From Abditibacteriota bacterium (GTDB lineage: Bacteria; Armatimonadota; UBA5829): a DNA stretch of 6,997 bases. Both the position numbers and the translations under genes were made by a program. The notes under the pieces are model-generated. The model worked only from the letters and a program-made list of their open reading frames with translations, ran no database searches and had not been told where the DNA came from. Positions 1 to 6,810 of the stretch are shown in pieces (position 1 is the stretch's first letter; the number at the start of each line of letters is the position of its first letter). The DNA lies in contig JAGDDM010000257.1 in assembly GCA_017958015.1 (NCBI GenBank), positions 1 to 6,997 on the forward strand, given 5' to 3'.

Positions 1-12
1 CGAAAGTTATCT

Positions 13-2427
13 TCATCTGAGTTTAACGAGTACTCCTTCGGGAGGAATGTTCACGGTCTTGTTCACGCCGCTGCCGGTGATGTTCACCCGTCTGTTGGTG
101 ACGTTAATTGTATATTTCTTGCCGCCGTAGGTAAGGTTTTTAACCCCGGCGTGTCTCAAACGAGTGGGAACGTGGGGTCTGAAATAGATTCCGTCGTGGC
201 GGGATTCCATACCCATGATTCCGTAGATGAAGGAGGCGCCAACCATGCCGCTTTCCGGGAAGGGCAAATCGGTGCCCACCTGCCAGCCGTTTACCTCGCC
301 GTGCATGAGGGGAGATCCGCCGCAGAGTTTGTCGTCCTCGTTGAAGCGGTCGAGAATCTCACTGAGACGCTTGTAGGCGTTGTCGCCGCCGAGGTATCTG
401 CACCGGGCTATGATGTCGAAGCCGCTTGTGTAGAGAATAGCGCCGCCGTTTTCCAGGTGCATGCCGTATTGCTGCCGGGGAATCTCGCCGGTGCCGTTCA
501 TGTACCACCATTCGGAGGCGTCCTCGGTGTTGGCTCTGGGGGCGAACACGAAAGCGGAGTATGTATCCGCCTTGCCGGACGCGGTGACGCCGTTTTCCAT
601 CCAGTCGTAAATGCGCTTGGCCTTGGCCTCGTCGCCGCATCCGTAGGCCAGAGCCTCCATGTTCACGTACGTGAATCCGTAGTCGTGAACCTCGCCGTTC
701 TTGTCGATACAACCGATGTAGCGGCCCTTCTTCTCGTCCCAGAAAGTTTTCTCGAAGCGCTCCATACAGCGTTTAACCACCGCTTCGTATCCGGCGGCTT
801 TGTCGTTGTTGCCCAGATATCTCTCCGCGCCGGCCAGGTGCTCCATAGCCACCTTGAAGTAGATGTTCTCGTAGGCGGAGGTGCCGCCGAAGGGAAGATC
901 GTCCCAATAGTTGGAGGCGATGTCGTACTTGGTGCCGCCGTGGTCCTTGTCCGGCATGACGATAAGGCCGTCCTCGCCGTGAAGGTCCTTCAGCAGGAAC
1001 TCCGCCGCCTTTTCGATTCTGCCGATGTTTTCCTTAAGAAAATCATCATCTCTTGTCCACTCCCACATGCGGCAGAAAGAGGAAATCTCGAAGGCGTTCA
1101 CAACGAAGTGGCGGGTGTCGTAGACGTCGTTGTCCGGGAAGGGCCAACCCAGTCTGTTGCCCCAGGTGTAGACACTGCCCTCATCGGTCATTCTTGCGCC
1201 GCCGATAAGGCTCTTCCAATGAGCGAGGAAGAAGGGTCTGGAATGCCAGAAGTGAATGAGGCTCATCCACTCGTACCAGTCGCCGGAAACGCCGGACAGC
1301 GAGGGCCAGGCGTAGGCGAAAGAGTAGAAGATATCGTTCATTGACTTGTCGAAGTCCTTGTCGGCGGTGAAGAACACCGGGTAGTAGTCCGGAACCTTTT
1401 CCGAATGGGGAACAACGGTCATCTCGAACTTCTTGCCCAGAGTCATTATCATATGGTCCTCAAGCTGTTTCGTGTCGAGAGTAAAGGTACCGGTTGTGAA
1501 GCGGAAATCGTCTCTGTCGTTGCCCATTGCGTCGAAGTACTCCTCGGCGGTAAAGGACAAAGGCGTGGAAGACACCCGCTTGAAATAGGCTATGGGCAGA
1601 TACTGGCCCATGTCGCTGATGAAGCGGTAGAAGGGAACGAACTTGGGATTGCTTATGATATACCCGTCCTTGGGGAAAATCGTCTCCATGTGCCAAGAGC
1701 AGTCGCCGCCGGGCACGGAGCAAATCATTTTGTTACCCTTCAGGGTGACTTTGAACTCCGACTTGACGGTCTCACCCACACGGAGTTGATAGGCGAAGGT
1801 TCCGGCGGTCTTTTTGCCGTTTTCATAGTGGAAACCCTCGGTTTTGCTGTCCAGATACCAGCCCACGTTGCCCACCGGTTCGCTCATCTCGATAAAGTAG
1901 GTGCCCGGTTCCAAAGCGCCGCAGGCAAGGAGCTCTCTTGAGTTGTCGCCGATGTTCTCTATGCTCCGAGCGGCCACCACGGGACCGTCGATACTGCCCT
2001 TGCGGAGCCGCAAGGTGGCGCCGGAACCCACGGTGATGTATGTGGGAATATCCATCTCGATGCCCGTGAGCAAACCGGAATCGAAACTTATCTCCTGACT
2101 GAGAACCGTGCCCTTTTTGAGGCCCACATTGCCCCTTTTCTCCATGTGGGAGATGATTCGCTCCACGCCGGAGAGGTCGATATTCTTGATGGTGGCGCTT
2201 GTGCCGGATATCACCGCTTCCCGCTGACCTTGGTCCGCCACAAGACCGGGATAGATTCCCGTGGCCACGGTGTAGCCGTAGTTGCCCTTGCCGGAGGAGT
2301 CGGTCCGCACATCGACAATGTAGCCTTTGTCGATTATAACGGAGAAATAGCCGTTTTCCAGTTTGGTGATGTCGGCGCTTGCGGAAACCGCCAACGCCGC
2401 CAGGGCGAGAATAAAGAGTTTTTTCAT
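13..2427 (-). CDS. Exported six-hairpin (alpha/alpha)6 glycosidase-like protein, GH family not assigned
   Basis: 804 residues. The start at 2427 is supported by a Shine-Dalgarno AGAAAGG seven bases upstream and by a Sec signal peptide directly after it (K2-K3, hydrophobic core about 4-16, likely cleavage after ASA at residue 18), so the product acts in the periplasm or outside the cell. Residues about 25-85 form a beta-rich start. Residues about 87-195 look like a jelly-roll or carbohydrate-binding sandwich (short strands, PGTYFIE at 174-180, NVGWYLD at 187-193). Residues 200-350 are further beta structure. Residues about 355-755 are alpha-helical and resemble six-hairpin glycosidases: aromatic-rich helices at 366-405, NYWDDLPFGG at 506-515 followed by a helix starting SAYEN, and HLENGG at 657-662, like the H-x-x-NGG motif common in such enzymes. 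Residues 740-804 resemble the small C-terminal beta domain of GH78- or GH65-type enzymes. Acidic residues D509, D510, E520 and E659 are candidate catalytic groups; none is proven. I see no clear GH78 signature. It is the second gene of the operon, 17 bases after the GH36-like gene. The superfamily call is fairly secure; reaction and substrate are unknown. Confidence 0.8.
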   Translation of the reverse strand: MKKLFILALAALAVSASADITKLENGYFSVIIDKGYIVDVRTDSSGKGNYGYTVATGIYPGLVADQGQREAVISGTSATIKNIDLSGVERIISHMEKRGNVGLKKGTVLSQEISFDSGLLTGIEMDIPTYITVGSGATLRLRKGSIDGPVVAARSIENIGDNSRELLACGALEPGTYFIEMSEPVGNVGWYLDSKTEGFHYENGKKTAGTFAYQLRVGETVKSEFKVTLKGNKMICSVPGGDCSWHMETIFPKDGYIISNPKFVPFYRFISDMGQYLPIAYFKRVSSTPLSFTAEEYFDAMGNDRDDFRFTTGTFTLDTKQLEDHMIMTLGKKFEMTVVPHSEKVPDYYPVFFTADKDFDKSMNDIFYSFAYAWPSLSGVSGDWYEWMSLIHFWHSRPFFLAHWKSLIGGARMTDEGSVYTWGNRLGWPFPDNDVYDTRHFVVNAFEISSFCRMWEWTRDDDFLKENIGRIEKAAEFLLKDLHGEDGLIVMPDKDHGGTKYDIASNYWDDLPFGGTSAYENIYFKVAMEHLAGAERYLGNNDKAAGYEAVVKRCMERFEKTFWDEKKGRYIGCIDKNGEVHDYGFTYVNMEALAYGCGDEAKAKRIYDWMENGVTASGKADTYSAFVFAPRANTEDASEWWYMNGTGEIPRQQYGMHLENGGAILYTSGFDIIARCRYLGGDNAYKRLSEILDRFNEDDKLCGGSPLMHGEVNGWQVGTDLPFPESGMVGASFIYGIMGMESRHDGIYFRPHVPTRLRHAGVKNLTYGGKKYTINVTNRRVNITGSGVNKTVNIPPEGVLVKLR

Positions 2428-2434
2428 GACGAAA

Positions 2435-2441
2435 CCTTTCT
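2435..2441 (-). promoter_or_regulatory. Ribosome binding site of the 804-residue gene
   Basis: On the minus strand the sequence AGAAAGG lies seven bases before the ATG at 2425-2427. It sits wholly inside the 17-base gap after the stop codon of the upstream gene (TAA at 2445-2447). This fixes the start and supports translation from a shared transcript; there is no room in the gap for a separate promoter or terminator. Confidence 0.75.
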
Positions 2442-2444
2442 GTG

Positions 2445-5400
2445 TTACTCTATCACTATTCCGCAGAGGGAAGCGTCTTTCGCTCCCTTCGCTTTGATTT
2501 TAATGTTGATGAATCCGTGACCGTCGGGACTTACGTCCTCGATACGAACGTCCGCGGCGGTGTTGGTCTTGCCCGCCCGTGACGCCGGGTCCATATCGCC
2601 GTAGGTGAGTTTGCCGTTCACGTATATATCCATGGGCCGCTTGCCGAGCGTCTTTTCGGATGTCTCCGCGAACTTGAGGCACACATCGTAAAGCCCGCTC
2701 GCCAAAGGAATCTTATATTCAAGCACCTTACCCACCGCGGCGGAGCGGTAGATGTCCTGATCCAGGTGCGTGGGCGTTGCCTGCTCGATATGCTTATAGG
2801 TGGAGTCGTCGAAGTCCGCCCGGCCCTCGAAGCTGAGGGGAACAAGGGTCTCCGCCCCTTCCCTTGTGGGAGTGTAAACGCCCTTCCGGTCGTCGCCCCG
2901 CCACACACGTCCGTAGGTGTCCACGAAGAGCTCGCCGCCGCAGTTGATACGAACAATATTCGCGTGCTCCGGAACCACCTCAAGGGCCTTCACCATTGCT
3001 TCCTTCGTGAGCATATCCGGCTCATAACCGCCCTTGAAATTAATGACGATATTGCCCTCTTTATCCGGCACAACGTAGCGGACGAGGCGGTCGTAAGGCT
3101 TGCCGACACCCCGAGCGGCTTGGGCAATATCAACGTTCGTCATAACCTCTTTGTTGTTCACGGTAACGGTGACGGGTCTGGCGAAATGCCGGTCGAATTG
3201 TGTCTCCGCGAACATAAGGCGAACGAGATAGGTGCCGGGTTTCGCCGGGATGCGGTATGTGAAATCCGTTCCCTTGCGTCCCTTGGCGTAGAGGGCATCA
3301 ATCTTACTGCCGCCGAAGCAGACTCTGCCGCCGGTGAAATACCTGTCCTTGCCCCACACATTGCCGAGGTTGTCTTTGTAATCCTCGGAGGAGCCGCAGA
3401 GAATACGCACCGTGTCCGCCTTTGCCTTTTCGCCAACCGCGTAAACGATTCTCGGTATCCAAGCAATAATATCGTTCTCCGGAGAGGAGCCCTTGCCGAC
3501 AACGAATCGGAGCTTGTCGCCCTTTTCGATATCCACCCACAGGTCGTGGAAAACACCGTCAAGGGTGCCGACTTTGGCCGCGGAGTTCCAAATCTCTTTG
3601 TCGTTCAGCAACACGCCGACGGTCAAGTCGCCGCCCTTTGTGAAGTGGTAAAGCTCTTTCGTGGCCTTGCCGCTTACCCGAACTTTGCCGCCTGCGGGAG
3701 CGGTCCACACCCGGACGCAATAGACGTTTTCGGAGGCGCTTTGCCAACCTCTGCCCACTCTGGCGCCCTCCGCCTCGAAGTATCCCTCCGCGCCGCCGGG
3801 CTGCAGACAGTTTCCGCCGGCGTCAATGCAGGAAGCCCGCTCGTTGTTCACCCACTTCATGGGCTCAAAAGTCTTGAGGTCCTTCGATGTCTCCGCGCTC
3901 CAACCGTTGTATGTGTCGTAGGGATTTGTTCGGGTTCCCCAATCCTGCGTAATGGCGGATTTGTACACGCACCCAAGGGCGGAATATTCCGAGGGTTCGT
4001 CGGCGATTCCTTTCGCGGTTGTCCAAGGGCTTCCGTTGCCGTCGCCGTCGACGGTGCGGACGGCATAGACCTCGCCGCCGTCCCAGCCCGGTTCTCTGTC
4101 GAAGAAATAGGTGCCCACGGCGGCCCTGCCCAGAACTTTTCCGCCCCGCTTTATCTCGTAATAGCTGATATGGTTGTTGTCCGTGGCCGCGGTCCAGTAG
4201 ACGCCGGTGCCGGTGCAGCCGATGTTGGTTTCCCGCTTCACGTACACGGCGCTCGGTGCCGTCGGCGGAGTTTTATCCGTGCCGGAGCCGGGCCTGTCGG
4301 GCATATTGAGGAAAATAAGCTCGTTTTCCTTTTGCTCACCAAGCGTGATACCGTTTTTCATAAGATCCGCGCCGGTACGGGTTTCCTTTTTATCGGAGAG
4401 TTTGAACTCCACGAGGTAACTGTCGTTGGGATTCAGGCCCGCGGGATAGATCTTCGTTCCCGCCGGGCAGATATGCTTGGGAATAATAAGGGACCGCTTG
4501 CCGTCGGCGCTTATACGCTGTCCCACGTAAAAATCTTTGTCGCCCTCCACCTTGGGGTGCACGGTGTAGGACCACCTGCCGGCGAGACCCACCCGGAGCA
4601 TGTACTTATACAAATCCGGCAGATAGCGCAGGTCCTCGGACTGAGAGAGCTTGCGGTCGATGGACCACTTGGGTAGCTGAGTGAGGTTCCGCAACCCCTT
4701 GTCGTAGCGGTAATCGCCCCAACAGTTCAGGTTGTCGAACCACTTGTCGGGGGTGCAGAGGTAGGACCAGTAGGCGTTTGTGTACTCGCTGCCGGGGCCG
4801 TCGGAGTCGTAGTTCACGTCGGTGTATCGCTGAATCTCGAAGTTGAGAGCGAAGGTGGCGCCGGAAGAACAGGTGTGAAAGGAGGACCGAGGGTTCTCAT
4901 TGAGGAACGTTTCCACTCTGTTCCGGAACACTCCGTCCATGTTCTCGTCGAAACCGATGCCGTCGCTGCGCCACTGGAAGTCGCCCCAAGCGGCCTGTTT
5001 GGCGGCGAAAAGCCCGTAGTGGTGGTGCCCCATGGCCCACACGCAGAGCTTCATGTCGTTCTTGTTCAGATACCGCACTGTCTCCCCGAAGTCGGGACCC
5101 TCAAAGTTGGCGTTGGCCCAGAACTTTGAGGCGGACCAGCCCGCGTCCTCCCAACAGACAACGTAGCCCAGCTCCCGGTCCACGTCCGTCCAGTTCATAT
5201 CCAGGTCGGCGATGTGTCCCGCGTGCTGCTCGGCGGCGTTGTTCGATTCGCCGTACCAAGGCACCGTGGCGATGGGCTTGGCGTACCAATCGTCGTGGGT
5301 GTAATCCCAAAGATAGCGGTACTGCCAGTCGTAGAGGTCCCGCGCCATGGAGTCGAGGCCCTCCGGCATAACGCCTATAACGCAGTAGGGCATGTGCCAA

Positions 5401-6677
5401 CCCTCGCCGGGTTTCAATGTGACTTTACCCAGCTCGTCGGCGGTAAAGGTGACCTTCACTCCGTCCTTGCCGCCCCGGGTGACGCAGCTCCAGCGTCCGA
5501 GATAGTCGGGAGCGAGGTAGAACCCGTCGCCATTCTTGCCCACAACAGCCGTCCAAGGCACGAAGTCGAAGGTGGCGCTGCTTGAAAATTCTTTGCGGTA
5601 GTCGATATCTATGGCGTCTCGGTGAAGGTTGCCCTGCTCATCAAAACGCATGGCCCCCACGATTTGACAGGCCTCGTATTCGCCGGAAAGAGACGCACCC
5701 ATTGAGGCGATGACGTTGTCGCCGCCCAGGTTGATTTCCGCCGTTCCTTTGTTGACGTAGTCTTTCCACTGGCGAATGATGCCGGATTTGGGGAACACCA
5801 CCGCGTGGTAGCGCACCTCCAGACCGCCGCTCATGCCGGTTACGTCGAGGCGAACCGCCGGCATACCGCCCACCTTTGTTCGGGACGCGCTCGCCCGGAG
5901 AAACTCAAAGGGCTTGTCCTCCGCGACGCCGTCCTTTCCGGGAAGAAGCAGACTTACGGAAGCGGTGACATCGCCGGTGTCAAGGTGAACGCACTTGCCG
6001 CTAATCTTAACCTCCCCATCTTTGGGCGCTGTGAAAATCCTGCAGGCGTCGTACTCATTTGAGGGGTGCATGAGGGTGGCGCCAACGTTGGGCTCCGTGC
6101 CGCTGTGAACCCGCATCTTAACCCCTCTGTCCGGGGGAATGATTGTGTTCTCAAGGGGCAGAAGCTGACCCGCCGCCACGGGACGGCCATAGTATGACCA
6201 CACGGACTTGCCCTCAACATCGACGTCATCGGCGGAGCGGTAGACCACATCGCCGTAATCCACCGTAACGGGCCAATCCATCTGGTCGTTGCCGAGATTC
6301 CCGTTGGCGTTCACCAGGAAAGCGATTCTGTCGCCCTTTTTGACCTTAACCGTAAGGTTTTGCTCCGCCTCCGCGCCGGGGGGAACCGCTCCGGTCCAAA
6401 GAACCTTTTCCTCATATTCACGCTTTGCGAGAGCCGCCGCCCCGAGAACGGTGACCCTGTCCCCGGGCTTTATGTAGGACACCCCCGCCGCCTTGTTTTC
6501 GAGAGCGGTAAAGACGAGGCCGCCCCCGGAAATGTCGTAGGTTACGCCTATTTTGTCGGTACCTATGGTACATACGGATTTGCTCACCGTAGCGTAGGCG
6601 TCTCCCACCTCCACCCGCTGAGCGAAAACGGGCGACACAAGGATCGAGAAAAGAAGAATCGGAATAATTGATTTCAT
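2445..6677 (-). CDS. Exported multidomain GH36-like (clan GH-D) alpha-galactosidase-type protein with FnIII and tandem malectin domains
   Basis: 1410 residues, far longer than typical GH36 enzymes (about 700). A Sec signal peptide (K2, hydrophobic 4-16, likely cleavage after VFA at 19) and an AAGGCGG site six bases upstream support the start. Seen in order: beta-sandwich start 21-65; an inserted beta-rich segment about 66-255; sandwich resumed about 256-440 (like the GH36 N-terminal domain, e.g. IIRQWKDYVNKGT at 300-312); a TIM-barrel-like region about 460-705; fibronectin III about 802-890; a putative carbohydrate-binding beta module about 898-1080; malectin-like domains about 1088-1235 and 1240-1410 (VRILCG/VRINCG starts, LMFAE and LKFAE strands). 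Barrel motifs fit clan GH-D: VVCWEDAGW at 506-514 (compare DDGW), WRSDG at 569-573 with D572 as probable nucleophile, CSSG at 603-606, and YDSDG at 623-627 with D626 as probable acid/base. R570 stands where the family usually has lysine (KxD). No anchor or sorting signal is seen at the C-terminus. Likely role, inferred: cleavage of terminal alpha-galactose or alpha-GalNAc from a complex glycan outside the cytoplasm. It is the first gene of the operon. Confidence 0.85.
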   Translation of the reverse strand: MKSIIPILLFSILVSPVFAQRVEVGDAYATVSKSVCTIGTDKIGVTYDISGGGLVFTALENKAAGVSYIKPGDRVTVLGAAALAKREYEEKVLWTGAVPPGAEAEQNLTVKVKKGDRIAFLVNANGNLGNDQMDWPVTVDYGDVVYRSADDVDVEGKSVWSYYGRPVAAGQLLPLENTIIPPDRGVKMRVHSGTEPNVGATLMHPSNEYDACRIFTAPKDGEVKISGKCVHLDTGDVTASVSLLLPGKDGVAEDKPFEFLRASASRTKVGGMPAVRLDVTGMSGGLEVRYHAVVFPKSGIIRQWKDYVNKGTAEINLGGDNVIASMGASLSGEYEACQIVGAMRFDEQGNLHRDAIDIDYRKEFSSSATFDFVPWTAVVGKNGDGFYLAPDYLGRWSCVTRGGKDGVKVTFTADELGKVTLKPGEGWHMPYCVIGVMPEGLDSMARDLYDWQYRYLWDYTHDDWYAKPIATVPWYGESNNAAEQHAGHIADLDMNWTDVDRELGYVVCWEDAGWSASKFWANANFEGPDFGETVRYLNKNDMKLCVWAMGHHHYGLFAAKQAAWGDFQWRSDGIGFDENMDGVFRNRVETFLNENPRSSFHTCSSGATFALNFEIQRYTDVNYDSDGPGSEYTNAYWSYLCTPDKWFDNLNCWGDYRYDKGLRNLTQLPKWSIDRKLSQSEDLRYLPDLYKYMLRVGLAGRWSYTVHPKVEGDKDFYVGQRISADGKRSLIIPKHICPAGTKIYPAGLNPNDSYLVEFKLSDKKETRTGADLMKNGITLGEQKENELIFLNMPDRPGSGTDKTPPTAPSAVYVKRETNIGCTGTGVYWTAATDNNHISYYEIKRGGKVLGRAAVGTYFFDREPGWDGGEVYAVRTVDGDGNGSPWTTAKGIADEPSEYSALGCVYKSAITQDWGTRTNPYDTYNGWSAETSKDLKTFEPMKWVNNERASCIDAGGNCLQPGGAEGYFEAEGARVGRGWQSASENVYCVRVWTAPAGGKVRVSGKATKELYHFTKGGDLTVGVLLNDKEIWNSAAKVGTLDGVFHDLWVDIEKGDKLRFVVGKGSSPENDIIAWIPRIVYAVGEKAKADTVRILCGSSEDYKDNLGNVWGKDRYFTGGRVCFGGSKIDALYAKGRKGTDFTYRIPAKPGTYLVRLMFAETQFDRHFARPVTVTVNNKEVMTNVDIAQAARGVGKPYDRLVRYVVPDKEGNIVINFKGGYEPDMLTKEAMVKALEVVPEHANIVRINCGGELFVDTYGRVWRGDDRKGVYTPTREGAETLVPLSFEGRADFDDSTYKHIEQATPTHLDQDIYRSAAVGKVLEYKIPLASGLYDVCLKFAETSEKTLGKRPMDIYVNGKLTYGDMDPASRAGKTNTAADVRIEDVSPDGHGFINIKIKAKGAKDASLCGIVIE

Positions 6678-6683
6678 AGGAAA

Positions 6684-6690
6684 CCGCCTT
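6684..6690 (-). promoter_or_regulatory. Ribosome binding site of the 1410-residue gene
   Basis: On the minus strand AAGGCGG, one base from the consensus AAGGAGG, ends six bases before the ATG at 6675-6677. The spacing is normal, and the signal peptide that follows confirms this ATG as the start. Confidence 0.8.
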
Positions 6691-6706
6691 ACAATTACTT
6701 ATATAT

Positions 6707-6736
6707 ATTATACCCGTTGGAGCCCCCTCTTGGCAA
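6707..6736 (-). promoter_or_regulatory. Sigma-70-type promoter of the two-gene operon
   Basis: Reading the minus strand, TTGCCA (6736-6731) is followed by an 18-base spacer and a perfect TATAAT (6712-6707). Transcription would start near 6700, giving a leader of only about 20 bases before the ATG at 6677, so no riboswitch or attenuator fits between promoter and gene. The AT-rich stretch ATATATA immediately downstream of the -10 box should ease melting. A short imperfect inverted repeat sits just upstream (6744-6757), but an operator role is not supported. This is the only convincing promoter for both large genes. Confidence 0.7.
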
Positions 6737-6765
6737 TAAGTTTTCGGTAAATCCCGAGGAGTTAC

Positions 6766-6790
6766 AAAAAAAGCCCGCTTCGAGAGCGTG
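6766..6790 (-). terminator. Probable Rho-independent terminator of the upstream gene
   Basis: On the minus strand, about 20 bases after the TAA stop at 6811-6813, CGCT-CTCGA-AGCG can form a short stem-loop (with one further outer C-G pair beyond a mismatch), followed by GGC and seven Ts (6772-6766). The stem is weak but the T tract and position are right. It separates the partial upstream gene from the glycosidase operon, whose promoter begins some 30 bases further on. Confidence 0.55.
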
Positions 6791-6810
6791 AAACAAGTAT
6801 TAGTGATTAA

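Noticed and set aside
151..1344. A 397-codon open frame on the plus strand
   Set aside because: It is antisense to the six-hairpin gene, has low-complexity V/A/G-rich translation and no signal, domain or clear ribosome binding site; it is a shadow of codon bias in the real gene.
2766..4676. A 636-codon open frame on the plus strand
   Set aside because: It lies wholly antisense to the GH36-like gene, which has coherent domains and motifs throughout. Its translation is rich in V, A, G and H with no recognisable motif, as expected when a GC-rich gene is read backwards.
4800..4871. Loss of the catalytic acid/base in the GH36-like barrel, suggested by the missing GGR-x-D pattern after CSSG
   Set aside because: In GH36 and GH27 the acid/base is better matched to the later W-x-S-D-type aspartate, and D626 in YDSDG fits that place, so the protein is not obviously inactive.
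6744..6757. Inverted repeat TCGG-6-CCGA upstream of the promoter, considered as an operator
   Set aside because: The arms are only four bases, common by chance, and no regulator gene or second copy of the repeat is present to support it.
6678..6810. A riboswitch or small RNA in the intergenic region
   Set aside because: The predicted leader is only about 20 bases and the rest is explained by the promoter and a short terminator; no larger structure was visible.
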